From assembly GCF_008120935.1 (NCBI RefSeq), contig NZ_RDBO01000033.1, positions 47,649 through 82,012 on the forward strand: DNA of 34,364 nucleotides, read 5' to 3'. This stretch comes from Streptomyces sp. sk2.1 (GTDB lineage Bacteria; Actinomycetota; Actinomycetes; Streptomycetales; Streptomycetaceae). Below the pieces are notes generated by a model. It made no database searches and had not been told where the DNA came from. It was given only the letters and a program-made list of their open reading frames with translations. This document shows positions 27,861 to 34,364 of the stretch, in pieces. Numbering within the stretch: the first letter of the stretch is position 1; every line of letters begins with the position of its first letter. The position numbers and the translations under genes are program-made.

Positions 27861-29125
27861 GGTGTCCTCCCACCTGTCCGGGTCAGGGCCACCGCGGACT
27901 GGAAACCGCCGAACCCGCTGCCCACCGAGAGCACGCTGCGCAGCTTGAGGGGGCGTGCGGTGCGCGGCACGTAGTCGAGGTCGCACTCGGGGTCGGGGTT
28001 CTCGTAGTTCGCGGTCGGCGGCACCGTCTGGTGGACCAGGGCGAGCACGCAGGCCGCGATCTCTATCGCCCCGATGGCCCCCAGCGAGTGGCCGACCATC
28101 GACTTGATCGAGCTCATCGGGATCTCGTGGGCGTGCGCGCCGAGCGCCCGCTTCACGGCCGCCGTCTCGTGCCGGTCGTTCTGCTTGGTGCCCGAGCCGT
28201 GCGCGTTGACGTAGTCGATCTGCGAGCCGTCCATCCGGGCGTGGGCCAGTGCCCGGTTGATCGCCTCGGCCATCTCCAGTCCCTCGGGCGTCAGACCGGT
28301 CATGTGGTAGGCGTTGCCGAAGGTGGCGTAGCCCGAGATCTCGCAGTAGACGGTGGCGCCGCGGGCCCGCGCGTGCTCCAGCTCCTCCAGGACGAGGACG
28401 GCGCCGCCCTCGCCCATGACGAAGCCGTCGCGGCGGGCGTCGAACGGCCGGGAGGCGTGCTCCGGGTCGTCGTTGTTCGCCGACGTGGCCTTGATCGCGT
28501 CGAAGCACGCCACGGTGATCGGGGTGATCGGTGAGTCCGACGCCCCGGCCACGCACACGTCGACGCGGCCCTCCTCGATGGAGTGGAAGGCGTAGCCGAT
28601 CGCGTCGAGGCCCGAGGTGCAGCCGGTGGAGACGGTCTGCACCGGGCCGTGCGCGCCGACCTGTTCGGCCACCGCCGAGGCGAGGGAGCTGGGCGAGAAG
28701 GCCCGCTCCAGGTGCGGGCCCGCCGGGCGGTGGTCGACGTCCCAGCGGGCGCCGCTCGCGCTGACGGCGACGTAGTCGTGCTCCAGCCGGGTGGTGCCGC
28801 CGACCGCGGTGCCCAGCGACACCCCCATGCGCCAGGGGTCCACCTTCTCCGGGTCCAGGCCCGCGTCGTCGAGGGCCTCCCTGGCGGCCACCATCGCGAA
28901 CTGGATGTAGCGGTCCGAGCGGGTGATCGTGTCCGCGTCCAGCCCGTGCGCCGCCGGGTCGAAGTCGCACTCGGCGGCGATGCGGGAACGGAAGCCGGTC
29001 GGGTCGAAGAGCGTGATGCCCCTGGTCGCGGTGCGCCCGTTCGCGAGGAGGTCCCAGAAGGCCGGCGTGCCGATGCCGCCGGGGGCGACGACACCGATGC
29101 CGGTGACCGCGACGCGGCGGGTCAC
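27857..29125 (-). CDS. whiE-ORFIII: Ketosynthase alpha (WhiE ORFIII)
   Basis: 422 residues, condensing subunit of the minimal type II polyketide synthase. Catalytic residues: C169 in [10 protein letters not shown]309 in NAHGSGT, K341 and H346 in [13 protein letters not shown], the same numbering I remember for actinorhodin KS-alpha. GTG start 29125 overlaps the cupin stop (GTGA, 4 bp), and its own stop overlaps the CLF start, so three genes are translationally linked. Confidence 0.96.
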   Translation of the reverse strand: MTRRVAVTGIGVVAPGGIGTPAFWDLLANGRTATRGITLFDPTGFRSRIAAECDFDPAAHGLDADTITRSDRYIQFAMVAAREALDDAGLDPEKVDPWRMGVSLGTAVGGTTRLEHDYVAVSASGARWDVDHRPAGPHLERAFSPSSLASAVAEQVGAHGPVQTVSTGCTSGLDAIGYAFHSIEEGRVDVCVAGASDSPITPITVACFDAIKATSANNDDPEHASRPFDARRDGFVMGEGGAVLVLEELEHARARGATVYCEISGYATFGNAYHMTGLTPEGLEMAEAINRALAHARMDGSQIDYVNAHGSGTKQNDRHETAAVKRALGAHAHEIPMSSIKSMVGHSLGAIGAIEIAACVLALVHQTVPPTANYENPDPECDLDYVPRTARPLKLRSVLSVGSGFGGFQSAVALTRTGGRTP

Positions 29126-29556
29126 GAGGCCGCCTCGGTTCGCTCCGGCGGGGTGACGCGCTCGGCGGATTCCGTCTCCTCGGTGTCGACGTGGCCGAGT
29201 TCCGGGCGCGGGGCGAGCGGACCGAGGTGGAAGACCATGCGGGCCTCGACATCGCCCACGTTGCGGAATCGGTGGCGTACATGGGGCGGGATCAGCAGAC
29301 CCTGGTCGGACTTCATCCGGTACGGCTCGCCGTCCAGGTCCACTTCCAGCAGACCGTCCACGACGTACACGAACTCCTCGGAGTACGGGTGGTAGTGCTC
29401 GCCGATGCGGTCGCCGGGCTGAACGATGGCGAGTCCCATGAAGCCGCTGGTGGCTCCCACCGCGGTCGGCGTGAGCATGGCGCGAAGGTCGCCTCCTCGC
29501 CTGCGGTTGGGCTGCGTCTCGCTGAGGTCCACGATGCGTGGCAGGTGCATGGTCAT
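29122..29556 (-). CDS. whiE-ORFII: Cupin protein (WhiE ORFII)
   Basis: 144-residue single-domain cupin. The metal-binding motif 1 reads [17 protein letters not shown] and motif 2 reads [10 protein letters not shown]. Its role in pigment formation is not settled; cupins in aromatic clusters may help cyclisation or oxidation. The Shine-Dalgarno AGGAGG precedes ATG 29556 by 8 bases. The Glu/Thr-rich C-terminal tail looks disordered. Confidence 0.92.
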   Translation of the reverse strand: MTMHLPRIVDLSETQPNRRRGGDLRAMLTPTAVGATSGFMGLAIVQPGDRIGEHYHPYSEEFVYVVDGLLEVDLDGEPYRMKSDQGLLIPPHVRHRFRNVGDVEARMVFHLGPLAPRPELGHVDTEETESAERVTPPERTEAAS

Positions 29557-29630
29557 GACTGTTTCCTCCTGGCGCATTGCGCGTTGTTTCGACGGGTTGA
29601 GCGAGAACCCCCCAGGGGGCGGATGCGCGG

Positions 29631-30752
29631 TCAGGACTCCTTGGCCCGCCGGTCCGTGATCAGAGTCATCTCGGACCGCGCGAGGAAGTCCGAGATCCCC
29701 GGTTCGTCGGCGGGAACGGTGTTCGTGCGGTCGTCGAGGAGACGTCCGAGCCTGGCCACCTTGCCGGGACCGTCGATGCCGACCGCCTGGGCGGCCTGCG
29801 CGTCGATCGGTTCCACCGCTTCGAGGAGGCGCACGACGACGTCGTCGCGCTGGAAGATGGTGCTGCTGTCGATGATGCTCGCCGGGTCGTCGGCCGCCTC
29901 CTCGTCGTGCTCGGCGAGGAGCCGGGCCAGTGCCATGCCGCAGCCCTCCTTGGCCTGGTAGAAGAGGGCGTGCCTGCGGACGTCCTCCGCCTTGTGGCGG
30001 CCGGCGGTCACGTGGTGGACGGTCGGGAGCGCCGCCCGGGTGAAGAACATCCGGGCGGAGTCCGGGTCGGTGAGGTCCCGGTGCTGCTCCAGGTACGGGT
30101 TGATGGCCTCCTCGACGGCCCGGACCTCGGGCTGCCGGGAGACGTGGCGCAGGGCGGCGAGCAGGTCGCCCTCGACCTCGATGGCCCGCACGACCCGGTT
30201 CCCGTGCATGAACAGCGAGGTGCGGCGCAGCCTGGTGTCCTCGTCGACCCGCGCGTTCGGGGAGTCGTAGTCGGCCAGGATCTTCGCCACGACGTCCTCG
30301 GTGCCCGGCCTGACGGTGAAGGTGAGCGCGTGGCGCACCACTCCGTCGCCCAGGCGCGGGGAGGACTGGAGCCCCGCCTTGGCCGACTCGGGTGCCAGCT
30401 CGAAGGCCCTTCCGGTCTCCCGCAGGACGCTGAAGCGCAGCGAACGGGTGTCGCGGACGCAGTTGTGCAGCGGCTGCACCGTCGCGACGTGCTCCTCGCT
30501 GTTCACCCAGGCGAGGAACGGCGGCGCGCTGTCCCACTCGCTGGTGATCAGCCACTGCGAGGGGTTCTCGATGGACTGGCACAGCTGGTCGCTGATGTGC
30601 CCGGGTACGGAGGCCACCTGGTTGCGCAGGTGCTCGTACGCCTCCAGGAACTGCTGCTGGGCTCCGTCGTACAGGTCCAGCAGCAGTACGACGCGCAGCC
30701 GGGAGCCGTCGAAGGCGGACTGGGAGATCCGCTCCGAGAGGGTGGTGGTCAT
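29631..30752 (-). CDS. whiE-ORFI: SchA/CurD-like protein (WhiE ORFI)
   Basis: 373 residues, first gene of the pigment operon. Two or more ferredoxin-like ABM-type regions are visible: about 18-115 ([22 protein letters not shown]...[17 protein letters not shown]) and about 135-225. A third SchA/CurD-like part follows (about 255-365, [17 protein letters not shown]). The family occurs in whiE, sch and cur clusters and is thought to affect cyclisation or oxygenation; the exact reaction is unknown. GGAG lies 8 bases before ATG 30752. Confidence 0.9.
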   Translation of the reverse strand: MTTTLSERISQSAFDGSRLRVVLLLDLYDGAQQQFLEAYEHLRNQVASVPGHISDQLCQSIENPSQWLITSEWDSAPPFLAWVNSEEHVATVQPLHNCVRDTRSLRFSVLRETGRAFELAPESAKAGLQSSPRLGDGVVRHALTFTVRPGTEDVVAKILADYDSPNARVDEDTRLRRTSLFMHGNRVVRAIEVEGDLLAALRHVSRQPEVRAVEEAINPYLEQHRDLTDPDSARMFFTRAALPTVHHVTAGRHKAEDVRRHALFYQAKEGCGMALARLLAEHDEEAADDPASIIDSSTIFQRDDVVVRLLEAVEPIDAQAAQAVGIDGPGKVARLGRLLDDRTNTVPADEPGISDFLARSEMTLITDRRAKES

Positions 30753-30932
30753 CTTTCGGTCTCCTTCGGGACGGTTCCGGGGCCGGCCTGGTGGCGTGCC
30801 GCGGACCGTTGGTTGGCGAGCGGGTTCCGGAGCGGTGACTCTCCCGTCGGGTGCGGACGGTCCGTCCGGGGACCGCGGGTGTCGTCTCCGTGACCGATCG
30901 TTAAACGCTGGTCCGGGTGGCGCGAGATTTAT

Positions 30933-30966
30933 GAACCGTTCAGGTGAGCGGGCGTCCGAACCGCTC
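30933..30966. promoter_or_regulatory. Tandem GAACCGYTC repeats in whiE divergent promoter region
   Basis: GAACCGTTC (30933-30941) and GAACCGCTC (30958-30966), same orientation, start points 25 bases apart, in the 266-base region between ORFI and ORFVIII. Nearby TTTAT and GTTAAAC are the least GC-rich bases. Could be an activator site; a sigma-F type promoter for ORFVIII was not recognised. Confidence 0.3.
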
Positions 30967-31018
30967 TCGCCAGGGCATTGAACATTGCATCCGAACGTCG
31001 TCCGAGCTGGAGCAGCTG

Positions 31019-32647
31019 ATGAACGAGAACGTCGACATCCGTGTGCCGGTCCTCATCGTGGGCGGCTCCCTGGTGGGGCTGTCCACGTCCCTCTTCCTCG
31101 GCCGGCTCGGCATCGAGCACCTGCTGGTCGAGAAGCACCGGTCCACCTCGACCCACCCGCGTGGTCGCGGCAACAACGTGCGCACGATGGAGGTTTTCCG
31201 CACGGCGGGGGCCGAGGCCGGCATCCGGCGGGCGGCCTCGGTCCTCGCCGACAACCACGGCATCCTGCAGGCCGGTTCGCTGACCGGGGACGACCAGGAG
31301 TGGCTGTTCAGGGAGATCGACCCGGGGGGCGGGATCGCCCGCTTCAGCCCGACCGGCTGGTGCCTGTGCAGCCAGAACGACCTGGAGCCGGTCCTGGTGG
31401 AGCTGGCCCGCAAGCAGGGCGGTGACCTGCGGTTCTCCACCGAGATGCAGAGCTTCGACCAGGACCCGTCGGGGGTGGACGCGGCGCTCAAGAACCGGGA
31501 GACCGGGGAGCACATCAGTGTCCGGGCGGACTACCTCGTCGCGGCCGACGGACCGCGCAGCCCGATCCGTGAGCAGCTGCGCATCGACCGTACGGGGCCC
31601 GGCGACCTCTTCCACAACGTGAGCATCACCTTCCGCTCCCGGCAGCTCGCCGATGTGCTGGGCGACCGGCGTTTCATCGTCTGCTACCTGACCAACCCCG
31701 CCGCGGACGGTGCCCTGTTGCCGGTGGACAACAAGAAGGACTGGGTGTTCCACGCGCCGTGGCAGCCCCAACTCGGGGAAACTCTGGAGGACTTCACCGA
31801 CGAGCGGTGTGCCGAGCACATCCGTACGGCGGTCGGCGCTCCGGGCATCGACATCGAGATCACCGGCAAGGCACCGTGGCACGCCGCGGAGCGGGTCGCC
31901 GAGCGGTACTCGTCCGGCCGGGTCTTCCTCGCCGGTGACTCCGCCCACGAGATGTCCCCCACCGGGGCGTTCGGTTCCAACACCGGCATCCAGGACGCGC
32001 ACAACCTGGCCTGGAAGCTGGCCGCCGTGCTGCGGGGCGAGGCGGGTCCGGGGCTGCTGGACACCTACGGGGCGGAGCGGCTCCCGGTGGCGCGGGCGAC
32101 GAGCTCGCGGGCCTCGGCGCGCTCCGGTGAGCACAGCCACCCGGGGTACTCCGCGGCGCCGGGCGTGGGCGGCGGGAAGCAGGGCGGGATGCTCGCCGTG
32201 GCACTGGGCTACCGCTACGTCCGCGGCGCCGTGCTCGGCGTCGACCCGCAGGATCCGGTGGTGCCGCAGGGCATGCAGCTGGACGGCCGGCCCGGCAGTC
32301 GCGCCCCGCATCTGTGGGTGCGTCAGGACGGTGATCGCAAGTCCACACTGGATCTGTACGAGCGTACGTTGGTGCTGCTCACCGACGGCACGGACACGGT
32401 GTGGCGCCGGGCGGCGGCACGGGCCGCCAGGCGGCTCTCGGTGCGGCTCCAGGTGTACGGAATCGGTCCGGGCGCCGAGCTGGAGCCGGAGGACGGGGCC
32501 GACTGGGCCGCGGTGCACGGGACGACGGCCCGGGGCGCCGTGCTGGTGCGCCCCGACGGCTTCGTCGCCTGGCGTTCAACGGGTCCGGCCGATGACGCCG
32601 AGGCCACGTTGCACGAGGTCCTGACCACCCTGCTGCACCGGTCCTGA
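31019..32647 (+). CDS. whiE-ORFVIII: FAD-dependent polyketide hydroxylase (WhiE ORFVIII)
   Basis: 542-residue aromatic hydroxylase of the PHBH/RdmE type, using FAD and NAD(P)H to oxygenate the pigment polyketide. The FAD-binding Rossmann motif reads VGGSLVGL (14-21) and the DG motif LVAADGPRSPIRE. The GD motif VFLAGDSAHEMSPTGAFG (GD at 306-307) precedes a thioredoxin-like C-terminal part. ATG 31019 has GGAG six bases upstream, favouring it over ATG 30944. It is divergent from the rest of the cluster, as in S. coelicolor whiE. Confidence 0.94.
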   Translation: MNENVDIRVPVLIVGGSLVGLSTSLFLGRLGIEHLLVEKHRSTSTHPRGRGNNVRTMEVFRTAGAEAGIRRAASVLADNHGILQAGSLTGDDQEWLFREIDPGGGIARFSPTGWCLCSQNDLEPVLVELARKQGGDLRFSTEMQSFDQDPSGVDAALKNRETGEHISVRADYLVAADGPRSPIREQLRIDRTGPGDLFHNVSITFRSRQLADVLGDRRFIVCYLTNPAADGALLPVDNKKDWVFHAPWQPQLGETLEDFTDERCAEHIRTAVGAPGIDIEITGKAPWHAAERVAERYSSGRVFLAGDSAHEMSPTGAFGSNTGIQDAHNLAWKLAAVLRGEAGPGLLDTYGAERLPVARATSSRASARSGEHSHPGYSAAPGVGGGKQGGMLAVALGYRYVRGAVLGVDPQDPVVPQGMQLDGRPGSRAPHLWVRQDGDRKSTLDLYERTLVLLTDGTDTVWRRAAARAARRLSVRLQVYGIGPGAELEPEDGADWAAVHGTTARGAVLVRPDGFVAWRSTGPADDAEATLHEVLTTLLHRS

Positions 32648-32689
32648 CCTCCGGCGCCGCCGGGGCGGCGGGCAGGGAGCGACAGCACG

Positions 32690-32722
32690 GAGGGGCGACG
32701 CGAATCGGCCGCGTCGCCCCTC
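32690..32722. terminator. Terminator after whiE ORFVIII
   Basis: 13-bp stem (GAGGGGCGACGCG with its complement) and a 7-base loop, 43 bases past the hydroxylase stop, followed by TTGCC. Confidence 0.75.
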
Positions 32723-32765
32723 TTGCCATGGGGTGCGATGGCCTGAATTACTGCTGTCGAAAGAT

Positions 32766-32783
32766 CGACCGAATGATCGGTCG
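32766..32783. promoter_or_regulatory. TetR-type palindrome before phenylacetate-CoA ligase
   Basis: CGACCGAATGATCGGTCG: 7-bp perfect arms (CGACCGA / TCGGTCG) with a 4-base centre, 24 bases before the start. The shape resembles PaaR-type operators of phenylacetate genes as I remember them. No regulator gene is adjacent in the window. Confidence 0.5.
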
Positions 32784-32807
32784 CCTGCTCGGAAGAGGGA
32801 GATCCGG

Positions 32808-34097
32808 ATGACGGCTCTGCTGGACGAGGCGGAACGACTGGGCCGGGACGAGCTGGAGGCACTCCAGCTGGAACGGCTGCGGACCACGCTGCGCCACGCG
32901 TACGAGAACGTCGGCCACTACCGGGCCGCGTTCGACGCGGCCGGGCTGCGGCCGGACGACTGCCGCTCGCTCGCCGACCTCGCGCGCTTCCCCTTCACGA
33001 CCAAGGCCGACCTGCGGGACAACTACCCCTTCGGCATGTTCGCCGTCCCCGAGGAGCGGGTGCGGCGCATCCACGCGTCCAGCGGGACCACGGGCCGTCC
33101 GACCGTCGTCGGCTACACCCGGCGGGACCTGGACACCTGGGCCGACGTGGTCGCACGCTCGATCCGGGCGGCGGGCGGGCGCCCCGGGCAGAAGGTCCAC
33201 GTGGCGTACGGGTACGGGCTGTTCACCGGCGGGCTCGGCGCGCACTACGGGGCGGAGCGGCTCGGCTGCACGGTGATCCCCGCCTCCGGGGGCATGACGG
33301 CCCGGCAGGTCCAGCTGATCCAGGACTTCCGCCCCGAGATCATCATGGTGACCCCGTCGTACATGCTGACGCTCCTCGACGAGTTCGAGCGGCAGGGCGT
33401 CGATCCGCGCTCGACCTCGCTGCGGACCGGGATATTCGGGGCCGAGCCGTGGACGCAGGAGATGCGGCGCGAGATCGAGGAGCGGTTCGGCATCGACGCG
33501 GTGGACATCTACGGGCTCTCGGAGGTGATGGGGCCCGGGGTCGCGCAGGAGTGCGTCGAGACGAAGGACGGGCTGCACGTCTGGGAGGACCACTTCTATC
33601 CGGAGGTGGTCGATCCGCTGACCGGCGAGGTGCTGCCCGAGGGCGAAAAGGGCGAGCTGGTCTTCACCTCGCTCACCAAGGAGGCCATGCCGGTGATCCG
33701 CTACCGGACGCGGGACCTGACCCGGCTGCTGCCGGGCACGGCCCGGGTGTTCCGCCGGATGGAGAAGGTGACCGGACGCAGCGACGACCTGGTGATCCTG
33801 CGCGGGGTGAACCTCTTCCCGACCCAGATCGAGGAGATCGTGCTGCGCACCCCGGGGGTGGCTCCGCACTTCCAGCTGAGGCTGACCCGCGAGGGCCGTC
33901 TCGACGTGCTGACCGTGCGGGCGGAGGCGCGGGCGGGGGCCGGCCCGGAGCAGCGGACGGCCGCCGCGGAGTCGATCACGACGGCCGTCAAGGACGGCAT
34001 CGGGGTGTCGGTCGGGGTCGAGATCGTCGACCCCGAGACGCTGGAGCGGTCGGTCGGCAAGTTCCGGCGGATCGTGGACGAGCGCGGGCCGAGGTAG
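32808..34097 (+). CDS. paaK: Phenylacetate-CoA ligase
   Basis: 429-residue AMP-forming ligase of the PaaK type, converting phenylacetate, ATP and CoA to phenylacetyl-CoA. Motifs: ASSGTTGRPTVVGYT (90-104), IFGAEPWT (209-216), DIYGLSEVMGPGV (233-245) and the C-terminal RSDDLVILRGVNLFPTQIE (324-342). Length is normal for PaaK. ATG 32808 has a purine-rich GGAAGAGGGAGA upstream. No other paa genes are in the window, so it may be a stand-alone copy that supplies CoA esters from aromatic acids. Confidence 0.92.
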   Translation: MTALLDEAERLGRDELEALQLERLRTTLRHAYENVGHYRAAFDAAGLRPDDCRSLADLARFPFTTKADLRDNYPFGMFAVPEERVRRIHASSGTTGRPTVVGYTRRDLDTWADVVARSIRAAGGRPGQKVHVAYGYGLFTGGLGAHYGAERLGCTVIPASGGMTARQVQLIQDFRPEIIMVTPSYMLTLLDEFERQGVDPRSTSLRTGIFGAEPWTQEMRREIEERFGIDAVDIYGLSEVMGPGVAQECVETKDGLHVWEDHFYPEVVDPLTGEVLPEGEKGELVFTSLTKEAMPVIRYRTRDLTRLLPGTARVFRRMEKVTGRSDDLVILRGVNLFPTQIEEIVLRTPGVAPHFQLRLTREGRLDVLTVRAEARAGAGPEQRTAAAESITTAVKDGIGVSVGVEIVDPETLERSVGKFRRIVDERGPR

Positions 34098-34103
34098 CGC
34101 CCG

Positions 34104-34147
34104 GGGCCTGTCGGGCGGCCTCCGGCCGGAGGCCGCCCGACAGGCCC
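34104..34147. terminator. 44-bp perfect palindrome, convergent terminator
   Basis: 22-base arms pair perfectly around the centre CCGG|CCGG, filling the space between paaK and the next, convergent stop codon at 34148. No T-run, as usual in Streptomyces. Confidence 0.85.
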
Positions 34148-34364
34148 TCAGGACGCGGACGGGCCCTGGGCGAACCGGTCCCGCAGCTCCCGCTTGAGGA
34201 TCTTCCCGCTGGCGTTGCGCGGCAGATCGTCCACGAAGAGGACCTTCTTGGGGGCCTTGAAGTGGGCGATCCGCTCCCGGGCGTGCGCGATGAGCTCGTC
34301 CGCCGTGGCGTCCCCGCGCAGCACGACGACGGCGGTGACGGCCTCGATCCAGCGTTCGTCGGGC
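34148..34364 (-). CDS. AMP-binding acyl-CoA synthetase, C-terminal part (runs off window)
   Basis: Open minus-strand frame of 72 codons, continuous with the window edge. It contains PDERWIEAVTAVVVL, HFKAPKKVLFVDDLPRNASG and a K following (SGKILKREL), the C-terminal adenylate-forming domain with the catalytic lysine. The 5' part lies outside. Fatty- or aryl-acid ligase of the FadD type; substrate unknown. Confidence 0.9.
   Translation of the reverse strand, partial: PDERWIEAVTAVVVLRGDATADELIAHARERIAHFKAPKKVLFVDDLPRNASGKILKRELRDRFAQGPSAS

Overview
The window is high-GC actinobacterial chromosome, almost certainly Streptomyces. It carries a complete whiE-type spore-pigment polyketide cluster, a two-domain geosmin synthase, an NsdA-family developmental regulator and zinc-free paralogues of ribosomal proteins L31 and L33. 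Two genes contain the rare TTA codon. All identifications come from reading the sequence and from remembered family knowledge; no database was searched.

Left part (1-13.5 kb), housekeeping and regulatory genes: a ClpC-like AAA+ unfoldase (minus), a small membrane protein, a charged helical orphan, a DinB-type protein, a duplicated DUF4389 membrane protein, the rpmG-rpmE2 pair behind a Zur-box-like sequence, a PAS-PP2C phosphatase, an NsdA-like regulator divergent from an APH-fold kinase with a TTA codon, and a secreted N-acetylmuramoyl-L-alanine amidase.

Middle part (13.5-23 kb): geosmin synthase, directly followed by a 198-bp MITE-like element with 24/25 terminal inverted repeats and a 35-codon mini-ORF. 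A conserved small protein follows, then a four-gene minus-strand operon (crotonase, tandem DUF35 protein, two thiolase-fold proteins) divergent from an acyl-CoA synthetase with a TTA codon. Content and divergent arrangement recall the mycobacterial fadD19/echA19/Rv3521/ltp4/ltp3 cholesterol side-chain genes. Neither thiolase-fold protein has the catalytic Cys or His, so a lyase or aldolase-type role with the DUF35 partner is more likely than thiolysis.

Right part (23-34.4 kb): a secreted beta-helix protein and an O-methyltransferase (with a probable frameshift at its 5' end) run toward the whiE-like operon. That operon reads leftwards as ORFI (SchA/CurD-type), ORFII (cupin), KS-alpha, KS-beta/CLF, ACP, aromatase and TcmI-like cyclase, with the FAD hydroxylase ORFVIII divergent. 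Many of the genes are coupled by overlaps of 4 bp or gaps of 1 bp. A phenylacetate-CoA ligase with a TetR-type palindrome follows, then a 44-bp perfect palindrome, then the C-terminal end of an AMP-binding acyl-CoA synthetase that runs off the window.

No tRNA, rRNA, CRISPR array, transposase or phage gene was seen. The best leads for something under-described are the Cys/His-less thiolase pair with tandem DUF35 partner, the mini-ORF MITE, the probable frameshift in the pigment-cluster methyltransferase, and the two TTA codons.
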